DNA of 64,000 nucleotides, taken from a bacterium (GTDB lineage: Bacteria; Bacillota; Clostridia; Lachnospirales; Lachnospiraceae). This document shows, in pieces, positions 25,801 through 32,234 of this stretch. The position numbers and the translations under genes were made by a program. The first letter of the stretch is position 1. Each line of letters begins with the position of its first letter. The stretch covers positions 1 through 64,000 of the forward strand of contig JAMPFT010000008.1 in NCBI GenBank assembly GCA_023664305.1, in the 5' to 3' direction. Below the pieces are notes generated by a model that worked only from the letters and a program-made list of their open reading frames with translations, searched no databases and had not been told where the DNA came from.

Positions 25801-26251
25801 AAAGGTCAGTCGTTATGTCAATGAACATGGGGATACTTTGGCAATTTTTAAATTGACGCACAATATTCCGTTGTCCTCTGGCGATTATCAGGAGTTGTCA
25901 CGGGTGTTCACCAGCGAGTTAGGCAGCCATGAGGATTACAAGCGTGAATTTGGTGATACGCCCTTTGGACTGCTGATCCGCAAGATCGCCAAACTGGATC
26001 ACGACGCAGCAATGGATGCTTTTTCTGAATTTATCAATGACCAATCCCTCAATCAGAAACAGATTGCCTTCGTCCATAAAATCATTAACCATGTCGAGCA
26101 GAATGGATATATGGAGAATGTTGCATTACTGACAAAGCCGCCCTTCGATAAACCTCTGAACTTTACAAAACTCTTTGACAAGAAAACTCAAACAGCACTG
26201 ATGAAAGCAATCAATCAGGTCAGAGAGAATGCCGTAACAGTTGTGGCTTGA
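22879..26251 (+). pseudogene. hsdR: Type I restriction endonuclease HsdR, broken by a +1 frameshift
   Basis: The first 960 codons contain a DUF4145-like N-terminal domain (about 10-115), a coiled coil (150-185), a PD-(D/E)XK-type nuclease segment (ADYVLLGKDGLPLAVVEAKR), Walker A T376-G-K-T379 and the DEAD-like box D473-ESH. The frame ends after a C5 tract at 25734-25738. One base shifted, it continues as ILVRQEGNPLEAAYNFEDYR and ends in the normal C-terminal helical domain at 26251. One C too many explains it. The lost domain docks HsdR to the methylase complex, so restriction is probably off. A sequencing error in the C run is possible. Confidence 0.85.
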
Positions 26252-26475
26252 ACAGTTCCAGCGACTATGCCATCGCAAGGTGTAATCCCAGCCTTATGAA
26301 GATAAGGACGAATTGAGCCAAAGAGAATATCGCCTTTTCTCATCTCAAAAAGATTGGTGGTAAAATTGTTGCTACTGTTTAATTCGGTGATCCCAATCGA
26401 ATCAGAACGCATTATGCTTAAATCAACAGCAGGCTTGGTGCTTGAGTAATTAAATGGGGTTGTGTTCTTCTGCAT
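26252..26475 (-). pseudogene. Inverted fragment of an HsdS target recognition domain
   Basis: On the minus strand the frame reads ...ITELNSSNNFTTNLFEMRKG then DILFGSIRPYLHKAG, a typical HsdS recognition domain core (KGDILFG.IRPYL.K). It stops where the hsdR coding region begins on the other strand. It differs from both domains of the intact hsdS. It has no complete frame and no helix region, so it is a silent or decayed piece, perhaps once a donor for specificity switching. Confidence 0.72.
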
Positions 26476-26535
26476 AATATCCGTTTTCTGTCAAAATGGA
26501 GGCAAGAAGGGTATATAGTTAGAATACTGCAAGAG

Positions 26536-26637
26536 ATGAAAAATGTCCTAAATGAGGTTATTGAACAAGAAGGTTTTTCTAAGGAAATGCTGATTAAACG
26601 CCATCAAAAAGTAGTGGACGCTCTGGCAGAGCCATGA
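26536..26637 (+). CDS. Possible Spo0E-like small protein (doubtful)
   Basis: 33 codons (MKNVLNEVIEQEGFSKEMLI then KRHQKVVDALAEP), with related sense reading upstream to about 26515. Helix-turn-helix spacing resembles Spo0E-type aspartyl phosphatases, which remove phosphate from Spo0A, but the usual SQxLD motif is replaced by HQKVVD. The start codon is unclear and the piece may be a remnant. It carries the right 19-bp repeat. Confidence 0.3.
   Translation: MKNVLNEVIEQEGFSKEMLIKRHQKVVDALAEP
26607..26625 (+). repeat. 19-bp direct repeat bounding the RM region, right copy
   Basis: Identical to 18920-18938, 7.7 kb away. See the left copy. Confidence 0.7.
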
Positions 26638-26662
26638 TAAAATAAAATGAAGGAAGGTGAGG

Positions 26663-27619
26663 ATGCTGGACGCAGAAACTACAATTGCTCAAGGGTTGCA
26701 TATCACGGATGACAGCGCGGGCTACGATGCGGCCTGCAAGCGAGTTCTGTCTGAGAAGGCAATACTTGCGCGGATTATGAAGGCTTGTCTGGATGAGTAC
26801 AAGAATTGCGATGTCAACGGGATTGCAGAGAAATACATAGAGGGCCAACCCCAAGTATCCGCCATCCCGGTGCTGCCGGACGAGGGCGGCACTATCATCA
26901 GCGGCATGGATACCGAGGACAAGTCGGTGCGTGAGGGGGCAGTTACCTATGACATTCGTTTCCGAGCCATTGCTCCCGACACAGGGGAGCTTATCGGCCT
27001 GATCATCAACGTGGAGGCGCAGAATGATTTCTATCCCGGCTACCCGATTATCAAGCGCGGCATATATTATTGTTGCCGCATGATTTCTTCCCAATATGGC
27101 CAGGAGTTTACCAATTCCCATTTCGAAAAGATTAAGAAAGTTTACAGTATTTGGATTTGTATGCATCCGCCAAAGAGCCGGGAGAACACGATTACCCGGT
27201 ATCGTCTGGTGGAGGAACATCTGGTTGGCAAAGCCGTCGAGTCGATCAGAAATTATGATTTGTTGTCTATCGTCATGCTGTGCCTTGGCGGGCCGGGTGG
27301 TAAGAACTATGACGGTGTGTTGCGGATGCTGGATGTGCTTCTCGGGGGCGAAACCAGTGAGGCGGAGAAGCGAAAAATCTTACAGGATGACTATGACATT
27401 CAAATGACGCAGACAATGGAAAGGGAGGTGTCGGTCATGTGCAATTTGAGCAAGGGTGTTAGGGAAAGGGGCCGCGCCGAGGGCATAGCGGAGAACACTT
27501 TGACAAGCATCAAAAACCTTATGGAAACGCTGGGGCTGTCCCTTGATGCAGCTATGGCTGCGCTGAAAATCCCGGAAGCAGACCGACCCGGATATGTGAA
27601 ACAGTTGAACAGCCAATAG
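26663..27619 (+). CDS. PD-(D/E)XK transposase-like nuclease (Rpn/PDDEXK family)
   Basis: 318 residues from the ATG at 26663 (AAGGAAGGTGAGG upstream). The core YDIRFRAIAPDTGELIGLII then NVEAQNDFYPGY gives the D...ExQ pattern of Rpn-type recombination-promoting nucleases. A helical region follows, and the tail (RGRAEGIAENTLTSIKNLME) matches the usual C-terminal helices. Such genes are multicopy in Lachnospiraceae, and a second family member lies at 49274. The role is unproven; E. coli Rpn proteins cut DNA and promote RecA-independent recombination. Confidence 0.82.
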   Translation: MLDAETTIAQGLHITDDSAGYDAACKRVLSEKAILARIMKACLDEYKNCDVNGIAEKYIEGQPQVSAIPVLPDEGGTIISGMDTEDKSVREGAVTYDIRFRAIAPDTGELIGLIINVEAQNDFYPGYPIIKRGIYYCCRMISSQYGQEFTNSHFEKIKKVYSIWICMHPPKSRENTITRYRLVEEHLVGKAVESIRNYDLLSIVMLCLGGPGGKNYDGVLRMLDVLLGGETSEAEKRKILQDDYDIQMTQTMEREVSVMCNLSKGVRERGRAEGIAENTLTSIKNLMETLGLSLDAAMAALKIPEADRPGYVKQLNSQ

Positions 27620-27733
27620 GGGATGCAGACATGCAGTAAGAGCAGGGCGGATTTGCACCTGCGGCAGCATACAACAAAAGCCTGCGCTTTTCGGTGTCAG
27701 GGGCGCGGGCTGCGGAAAGGTATGGTCACGAAG

Positions 27734-28198
27734 ATGGATTTCAGAGAGGATATGTGCCGGATTTTCAACAAATACGCAGGCAGCATGAAAATGAGAAGCC
27801 TGAAATGGTACAGCCGCGGCGGCGGAAGGATTGCGGATCGGAAAATTGAAAAGTTTATCCGGTATTTTGTCCTGCCCATAAATGCGGATGTGGCAATTTC
27901 TTTTTTGGATACCACCGTTTTAAAGACGGCGCGGGAAGGGATGCTGTTTACCGTCTACGGGATTATTGTGAAGGAACCGCTGAACAAGCTGTATTATCTG
28001 GAGTATGAGAAGATCAAAGGGGCCGAGGTGCGTGAGGTGATCAACGAGGACGGGTGGCTTACGGGAACCGATCTGTATGTGCTCTTTCAGGACGGTACGG
28101 AGCGAAAGCTTTTTGACGGCTATATCAAAAAGGAATTTTTTGCGGAGTATGTAAACGAGGTGATTGCGCTGCTGAACGGGCAGGATCGTGCCGGATAA
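27734..28198 (+). CDS. Uncharacterised PH-like small protein
   Basis: 154 residues from the ATG at 27734 (MDFREDMCRIFNKYAG); an ATG at 27722 is too close to GGAAAGG, and spacing for 27734 is long, so the start is uncertain. The C-terminal half alternates strands (MLFTVYGIIVKEPLNKLYYL, LYVLFQDGTERKLFDGYI) and ends in a helix (EFFAEYVNEVIALLNGQ), as in bacterial PH-like domains. Function unknown. Its last 199 bases are duplicated exactly at 29427-29625, on the far side of the phd-doc module. Confidence 0.65.
   Translation: MDFREDMCRIFNKYAGSMKMRSLKWYSRGGGRIADRKIEKFIRYFVLPINADVAISFLDTTVLKTAREGMLFTVYGIIVKEPLNKLYYLEYEKIKGAEVREVINEDGWLTGTDLYVLFQDGTERKLFDGYIKKEFFAEYVNEVIALLNGQDRAG
27987..28185 (+). 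repeat. 199-bp direct repeat, left copy
   Basis: Identical, base for base as read, to 29427-29625. It covers the 3' end of the PH-like gene. The two copies enclose 1,241 bp with the phd-doc genes. Confidence 0.92.
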
Positions 28199-28505
28199 TA
28201 GCAGAGGCTATGGGGATGGCGAGGATAATCTGGAAAAGCCGTTGGCAGCCAAGCCCTTCCTGCACTATGTCCGGGAGCATCAGAAAGAGATCGGCATTAT
28301 CTATGATGACAAGTGCATCGGCAACAGTCGGGGATTCCGCAACATCAGCCTGGCGCCGTTTGTGCCGGTTGACGAAGATAATCCAAGCTTGCCCTGGCAC
28401 TGAAAAAAGTTTGAACGAAGTTGGAAAACACACGCTCATTCCGCTCATGGTGTGCCAGCTTTCACAGGACGAGCAGAACGAGCGTATGTTTTTGAAGTCC
28501 GGCGC
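28188..28505 (+). other. Non-coding or decayed coding stretch beside phd-doc
   Basis: A frame at 28188-28403 reads FLHYVREHQKEIGIIYDDKC then IGNSRGFRNISLAPFVPVDE, protein-like but without a sensible start, and it stops at 28403. Another frame continues to 28530. It looks like a fragment of an unrecognised gene carried with the inserted segment. Confidence 0.35.
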
Positions 28506-28510
28506 AAAAT

Positions 28511-28888
28511 TTATTCCTGATGCTCAATGATCCAGCGGAGCAATCCGTTTTGGTCAATCTCCCCGGCGGCGAGGGCGAGTATCACGCCGGACAGTTCCTC
28601 TTGGGTGTAGTCCAGTTCAATGCCGTTCAAGGCGAGAAAGACCAGCATGGCGTGTGCGCCGATCCGCTTGTTGCCGTCTATGAACGGATGATTTTTCACA
28701 AGACCGAAGCACAGGCGGGCGGCTTTCTGCTGGAGGGACGGGTACACATCTTCCCCGGCAAAGGACTGGAACGGGGCGCTCATAGCGGATTCCAGCACCC
28801 CCTCGTCACGAAGCCCATCAATGCCGCCGGTCTCGGCAATCAGTTGGCTGTGGAGCATGAGAAGATGATTCTTTGACAGAATGGTCAT
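28511..28888 (-). CDS. doc: Doc toxin (Fic/Doc family)
   Basis: 125 residues. The Fic motif variant of Doc is complete: H67-PFIDGNK-R75. Doc phosphorylates elongation factor Tu and stops translation. An N-terminal helix (LLMLHSQLIAETGGIDGLRD) and GVLESAMSAPF are typical. The ATG overlaps the phd stop by four bases, so the antitoxin is made first and coupled. The module is intact, unlike the other defence-like genes nearby. Confidence 0.92.
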   Translation of the reverse strand: MTILSKNHLLMLHSQLIAETGGIDGLRDEGVLESAMSAPFQSFAGEDVYPSLQQKAARLCFGLVKNHPFIDGNKRIGAHAMLVFLALNGIELDYTQEELSGVILALAAGEIDQNGLLRWIIEHQE

Positions 28889-29127
28889 TTCGCAAGTTCC
28901 TCATAGGCCGCCCGGTTCTTCGCGATCAGCCGCCGGGAAATGGCGGTGATATCTTCATCGGCGGCGGTTTCTTCGGCTTCGGCGGTCTTGAACTCCATCA
29001 CCATGTAGCGGGGGACATTGTTTTTCAAAATCACGACCGGCCCGCCCTCGTCCACCAGTCGGGCGACCCGTGAGAAGTTTTGATTTGCCTCTGTGATGGA
29101 AACAAGATTTTTTGTACTGATATTCAT
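28885..29127 (-). CDS. phd: Phd/YefM-type antitoxin
   Basis: 80 residues. The N-terminal DNA-binding fold (MNISTKNLVSITEANQNFSR, VARLVDEGGPVVILKNN) is Phd/YefM-like; the C-terminal helix (EDITAISRRLIAKNRAAYEELAK) would wrap Doc. AAGGAGGG lies six bases before the ATG. It should repress its own promoter together with Doc. Confidence 0.9.
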   Translation of the reverse strand: MNISTKNLVSITEANQNFSRVARLVDEGGPVVILKNNVPRYMVMEFKTAEAEETAADEDITAISRRLIAKNRAAYEELAK

Positions 29128-29162
29128 GTCATACCCTCCTTCGAATATAGCATTACACTTCT

Positions 29163-29190
29163 ATTATAACCGATTTTAGGAGAAATTCAA
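29163..29190 (-). promoter_or_regulatory. phd-doc promoter
   Basis: On the minus strand TTGAAT, 16 bases, TATAAT, about 35 bp before the phd ATG. The region is AT-rich and would be the natural Phd operator. Confidence 0.6.
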
Positions 29191-29273
29191 CCTATTTCTC
29201 TAAAAATAAGGGATGGTAATAAATGGGAGGCTGTTCCACGTTCATTTCAAATGAGGGTGGATTTCCAACGGGC

Positions 29274-29424
29274 CAATGGGCAATGGTTGCCCATTGATGC
29301 TGTCCGGTTTTGCTGATTTGGGGTGGACAAACTTTGTCCATCCCACTCTGCCCGGACAAAGCGGAAGTCAGCGGTTTTCGGTAACCGCTACCGATGTTTT
29401 TGGTGGTGACGAAGGTTGTCACCA
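29274..29424. other. Cluster of four stem-loops next to the 199-bp repeat
   Basis: Stem 1: 29274-29296, arm CAATGGGCAA. Stem 2: 29301-29358, outer arm TGTCCGG with inner arm TGGACAAA. Stem 3: 29370-29389, arm AGCGGTT. Stem 4: 29404-29424, arm TGGTGAC. All are perfect in their arms. No coding frame is convincing. The cluster ends two bases before the right 199-bp repeat, and could be a structured RNA, a transfer origin or a recombination site. Confidence 0.6.
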
Positions 29425-29426
29425 TT

Positions 29427-29625
29427 AGCTGTATTATCTGGAGTATGAGAAGATCAAAGGGGCCGAGGTGCGTGAGGTGATCAACGAGGACGGGTGGCTT
29501 ACGGGAACCGATCTGTATGTGCTCTTTCAGGACGGTACGGAGCGAAAGCTTTTTGACGGCTATATCAAAAAGGAATTTTTTGCGGAGTATGTAAACGAGG
29601 TGATTGCGCTGCTGAACGGGCAGGA
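29427..29625 (+). repeat. 199-bp direct repeat, right copy
   Basis: Exact copy of 27987-28185. Confidence 0.92.
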
Positions 29626-29653
29626 CCATGTCGGACGGGAAGAGCAGGGATAA
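29427..29653 (+). pseudogene. Duplicated 3' end of the PH-like gene
   Basis: Repeats the last 66 codons of the gene at 27734 in the same frame (YYLEYEKIKGAEVREVINED...), without promoter or start. After the 199-bp identity the end differs (QDHVGREEQG). The identity means the duplication is recent. Confidence 0.85.
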
Positions 29654-29854
29654 AGCTTAAGGCTCACGGGGAAGAAGCTTTCGGTTTGAGAGATTCTTTC
29701 CTGTTTTTTTGCGCTCAGACAGTGAAAGCGATTTTAAATTAAGGGAGTTTTAATGGACTCATAATTTTATATGATATGCCTGTAAAGATCATTGAGAAGC
29801 GGGAACGGATGGCACGGTACGGCGGGGCATCCGTTCGGAAACGGAGGCGGGACA

Positions 29855-30247
29855 ATGAAAAGAGCGGGCGGTTTGAGGTTTTGGGCTGCAACGGTTTTGT
29901 TGGTACTAACTGCAGCCTTTTCCGTTGCGGGGACGGTCAAGAGCGGAAACGGCTCGGACGGGGCCAAACGGGAGGAGTATTATCTGGAGAAGGAGACGCG
30001 GCTTGCAGAGGATGTGAGAGAGTACCTGAAAGAGCAGGGCTTCCTTTACAGCGGGGTGACGGTGACCCGCGTGGTGAATGAGGACGGCGGCAGGGAATAT
30101 AAGGTCTCGGTGCATCACCGGGACATCGGGCGTCTGACCGGGCAGGAAAGGGAGGAGCTTGCCTTTGCGCTGGCGGAATTTGCCTTTACAGAGGAGGGCT
30201 GCGGATTTCGGTTTGAGTTTTCCGGCGGGGATATGTCGCCGCGGTGA
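29855..30247 (+). CDS. Small exported or membrane-anchored protein, unknown
   Basis: 130 residues from the ATG at 29855 (GGAGGCGGG upstream). A basic start and hydrophobic helix (MKRAGGLRFWAATVLLVLTA) form a signal peptide or anchor. The rest looks like a compact alpha/beta domain (RLAEDVREYLKEQGFLYSGV, EYKVSVHHRDIGRLTGQERE, CGFRFEF). I do not recognise a family. It is isolated, before a promoter for the DUF1653 gene. Confidence 0.7.
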   Translation: MKRAGGLRFWAATVLLVLTAAFSVAGTVKSGNGSDGAKREEYYLEKETRLAEDVREYLKEQGFLYSGVTVTRVVNEDGGREYKVSVHHRDIGRLTGQEREELAFALAEFAFTEEGCGFRFEFSGGDMSPR

Positions 30248-30292
30248 GAATGCGTTTTGTTACACTTTTTGCAAAGGATTCACAGGAATTAC

Positions 30293-30321
30293 ATGACATT
30301 TTTGTGAAATAGGGGTATACT
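30293..30321 (+). promoter_or_regulatory. Promoter of the DUF1653 gene
   Basis: ATGACA (30293-30298), 17 bases, TATACT (30316-30321), followed by a GAAAGGGGG ribosome site at 30342-30350, eight bases before the ATG. Confidence 0.6.
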
Positions 30322-30358
30322 TTTCTGGAGAGTTTTTTGACAGAAAGGGGGTCCAAAA

Positions 30359-31042
30359 ATGTCGTTTATTCCAAAACCACAGGAAATTTATAAACATTTT
30401 AAGGGAAACCTGTATCAGATTACGGCGATAGCGGAGCACACGGAGACGGGGGAACAGCTGGTGATTTATCAGGCGCTGTACGGGGATTTCAGGACATATG
30501 CCAGACCGCTTGAAATGTTCGTAAGCAGGGTAGACAGAGGTAAGTATCCGGACGCGGAGCAGGAGTTTCGGTTTGAGCTTCAGGGGCCGGACGCCGACAG
30601 ACAGAGAGCGGAGTCCGAGACGCCGGAAGGAAAGGCCAAAAAGCAGGAAAGCGAAAGCTCTGAGCCGGAAGCCGGGGAGGCGGGGTCAAGGAGCGAAAGC
30701 CTTAAAGCAGAAACCGGAGAGCCGAAACCGAAAAGAGCAGATTCCGGGGTCGGAGAAAAAGAGCCGGAGGCCGGAGCCCCTGAAACGGACGCCGAGGTAA
30801 CGGAGCCGGAGGACGCATCGGCGCTGGATCCCATGCTTGTGCAGTTCCTGGATGCCGACAGCTATGAGGAGAGACTGAATATCCTGGCGGGTCTGCGTCA
30901 TAGGATCACCGACGACATGATCACGACCATGGCGATTGCCTGCGGCGTGGAGGTGGAGGAGGGCGAGCTTCAGGAGCGATGCGAATCGCTGAAGGCCTGT
31001 CTGCTGACGATGCAGCGATACGAGTGTACCCGGCTGCGGTAG
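30359..31042 (+). CDS. DUF1653-domain protein with acidic linker
   Basis: 227 residues. Residues 1-72 match DUF1653 (YKHFKGNLYQITAIAEHTET, VIYQALYGDFRTYARPLEMF). Residues 75-155 are a Glu/Lys/Ser-rich linker of near-repeats (ESETPEGKAKKQESESSEPE). The last 65 residues form a helical domain (MLVQFLDADSYEERLNILAG, MITTMAIACGVEVEEGELQE). DUF1653 proteins are small and of unknown function; the C-terminal part is an addition. The gene precedes a 5'-nucleotidase by 80 bp. Confidence 0.8.
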   Translation: MSFIPKPQEIYKHFKGNLYQITAIAEHTETGEQLVIYQALYGDFRTYARPLEMFVSRVDRGKYPDAEQEFRFELQGPDADRQRAESETPEGKAKKQESESSEPEAGEAGSRSESLKAETGEPKPKRADSGVGEKEPEAGAPETDAEVTEPEDASALDPMLVQFLDADSYEERLNILAGLRHRITDDMITTMAIACGVEVEEGELQERCESLKACLLTMQRYECTRLR

Positions 31043-31122
31043 ATCCGCGGCAGGTTTCCCTTCCGATCGGTTGAAGCGCCTTTAAATCCTGCAGCGGCGG
31101 GAGAGGCGGAAGGGAGCGGCAT

Positions 31123-32049
31123 ATGAGTTACAGCTTAGACAGGAAAATGGTGATCGGCGTATCGTCCAGAGCGCTTTTTGATCTGACGGCGGAAAATGAG
31201 ATATTTGAAAAACAGGGGCTGGAGGCTTACTGCAGATATCAGGTGGAGCATGAGCAGGAGGTTTTAAGGCCGGGGCCCGGTTTTCGGCTGATCCGGTCGC
31301 TTTTAAAGCTGAATGAACACGGCAGGGGGCGTGATCTGATCGAGGTAATCATCATGTCGCACAACAGTCCGGACACGTCGCTGCGGGTCTTTAACACAAT
31401 TGCGCACTACGGTCTTCCCATCACCCGGTCCGTGCTGGTAAGCGGCGCGTCCCTGGGGCCTTATCTTGCGGCCTTTCACACGGATCTCTTTCTGTCCGCC
31501 TGTGAGGAGGATGTGCAGTGTGCGATCGACGCGGGAATCGCGGCGGGGATCATCTGCACGGAGAGCGCGCAGTCCGGCAGGCAGATCATCCCCATGCCGC
31601 AGAATAACGGACAGATCCGGATCGCTTTTGACGGGGACGCCGTGCTTTTTACCGACGAGTCGGAGCTGATTTTTCAGGAGAAGGGGTTGAATGCCTTCGA
31701 GGAAAACGAAAAGCTTCACGCGAGGGAGCCGCTGGCGGAGGGACCCTTTGCCGGTTTTTTAAAGAAGCTGTCGGATCTGCAGCGGGAGCTGGGGACCCAA
31801 AACTGTCCCATCCGGACGGCGTTGGTGACCTCCCGAAGCGCGCCGGCCCACGAGCGGGTCATAAGAACCATGCGGGCGTGGAATGTACGGGTTGACGAGG
31901 CGTTTTTCCTGGGGGGACTGGATAAGAAAGAGATTCTGAAAGCCTTTGGCGCGCAGATCTTTTTCGATGATCAGATCGTCCATACGCAGAGCGCGGCTCA
32001 GGAGGTCCCGGCGGCCCGGGTGCCTTACAGGAGCGCGGCGGCAAGGTGA
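31123..32049 (+). CDS. Cytosolic 5'-nucleotidase (NT5C1-like)
   Basis: 308 residues. The sequence follows the 5'-nucleotidase family related to eukaryotic cN-I: MVIGVSSRALFDLTAENEIF with a DxT-like nucleophile region (ALFDLT), EVIIMSHNSPDTSLRVFNTI, IRIAFDGDAVLFTDESE (second aspartate motif), and FFLGGLDKKEILKAFGAQIF then FDDQ. It should release phosphate from nucleoside monophosphates. The ribosome site GAAGGGAGCGG precedes the ATG. The 3' end merges with a 39-bp tandem repeat. Confidence 0.85.
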   Translation: MSYSLDRKMVIGVSSRALFDLTAENEIFEKQGLEAYCRYQVEHEQEVLRPGPGFRLIRSLLKLNEHGRGRDLIEVIIMSHNSPDTSLRVFNTIAHYGLPITRSVLVSGASLGPYLAAFHTDLFLSACEEDVQCAIDAGIAAGIICTESAQSGRQIIPMPQNNGQIRIAFDGDAVLFTDESELIFQEKGLNAFEENEKLHAREPLAEGPFAGFLKKLSDLQRELGTQNCPIRTALVTSRSAPAHERVIRTMRAWNVRVDEAFFLGGLDKKEILKAFGAQIFFDDQIVHTQSAAQEVPAARVPYRSAAAR

Positions 32050-32158
32050 GGCAGAGATGCGGTAAAGCGGCGTGCTGCGGCAAGGTAAGGCAGAGCCACG
32101 GTAAAGCGGCGTGCTGCGGCAAGGTAAGGCAGAGCCACGGCAAAGCGGCGCGCTGCAG
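32042..32158 (+). repeat. 39-bp tandem repeat between the nucleotidase and sfsA-mutY
   Basis: Three copies starting at 32042, 32081 and 32120 (core CAAGGTAAGGCAGAG, then AGCGGCG.GCTGCGG). It begins in the last codons of the nucleotidase, so the repeat may have grown from the gene end. Confidence 0.85.
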
Positions 32159-32234
32159 CCGCAGCGTGTCATGCGGTTAAGATATTGCCGCGGGAGCACA
32201 AGGTTTTGAGAGGCGAAGGCAAAACGGAATAATT

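Noticed and set aside
29723-29736. TGAAAGCGATTTTA as a cre site
   Set aside because: It misses the conserved C near the end and lies before an unrecognised small gene with no link to sugar use.
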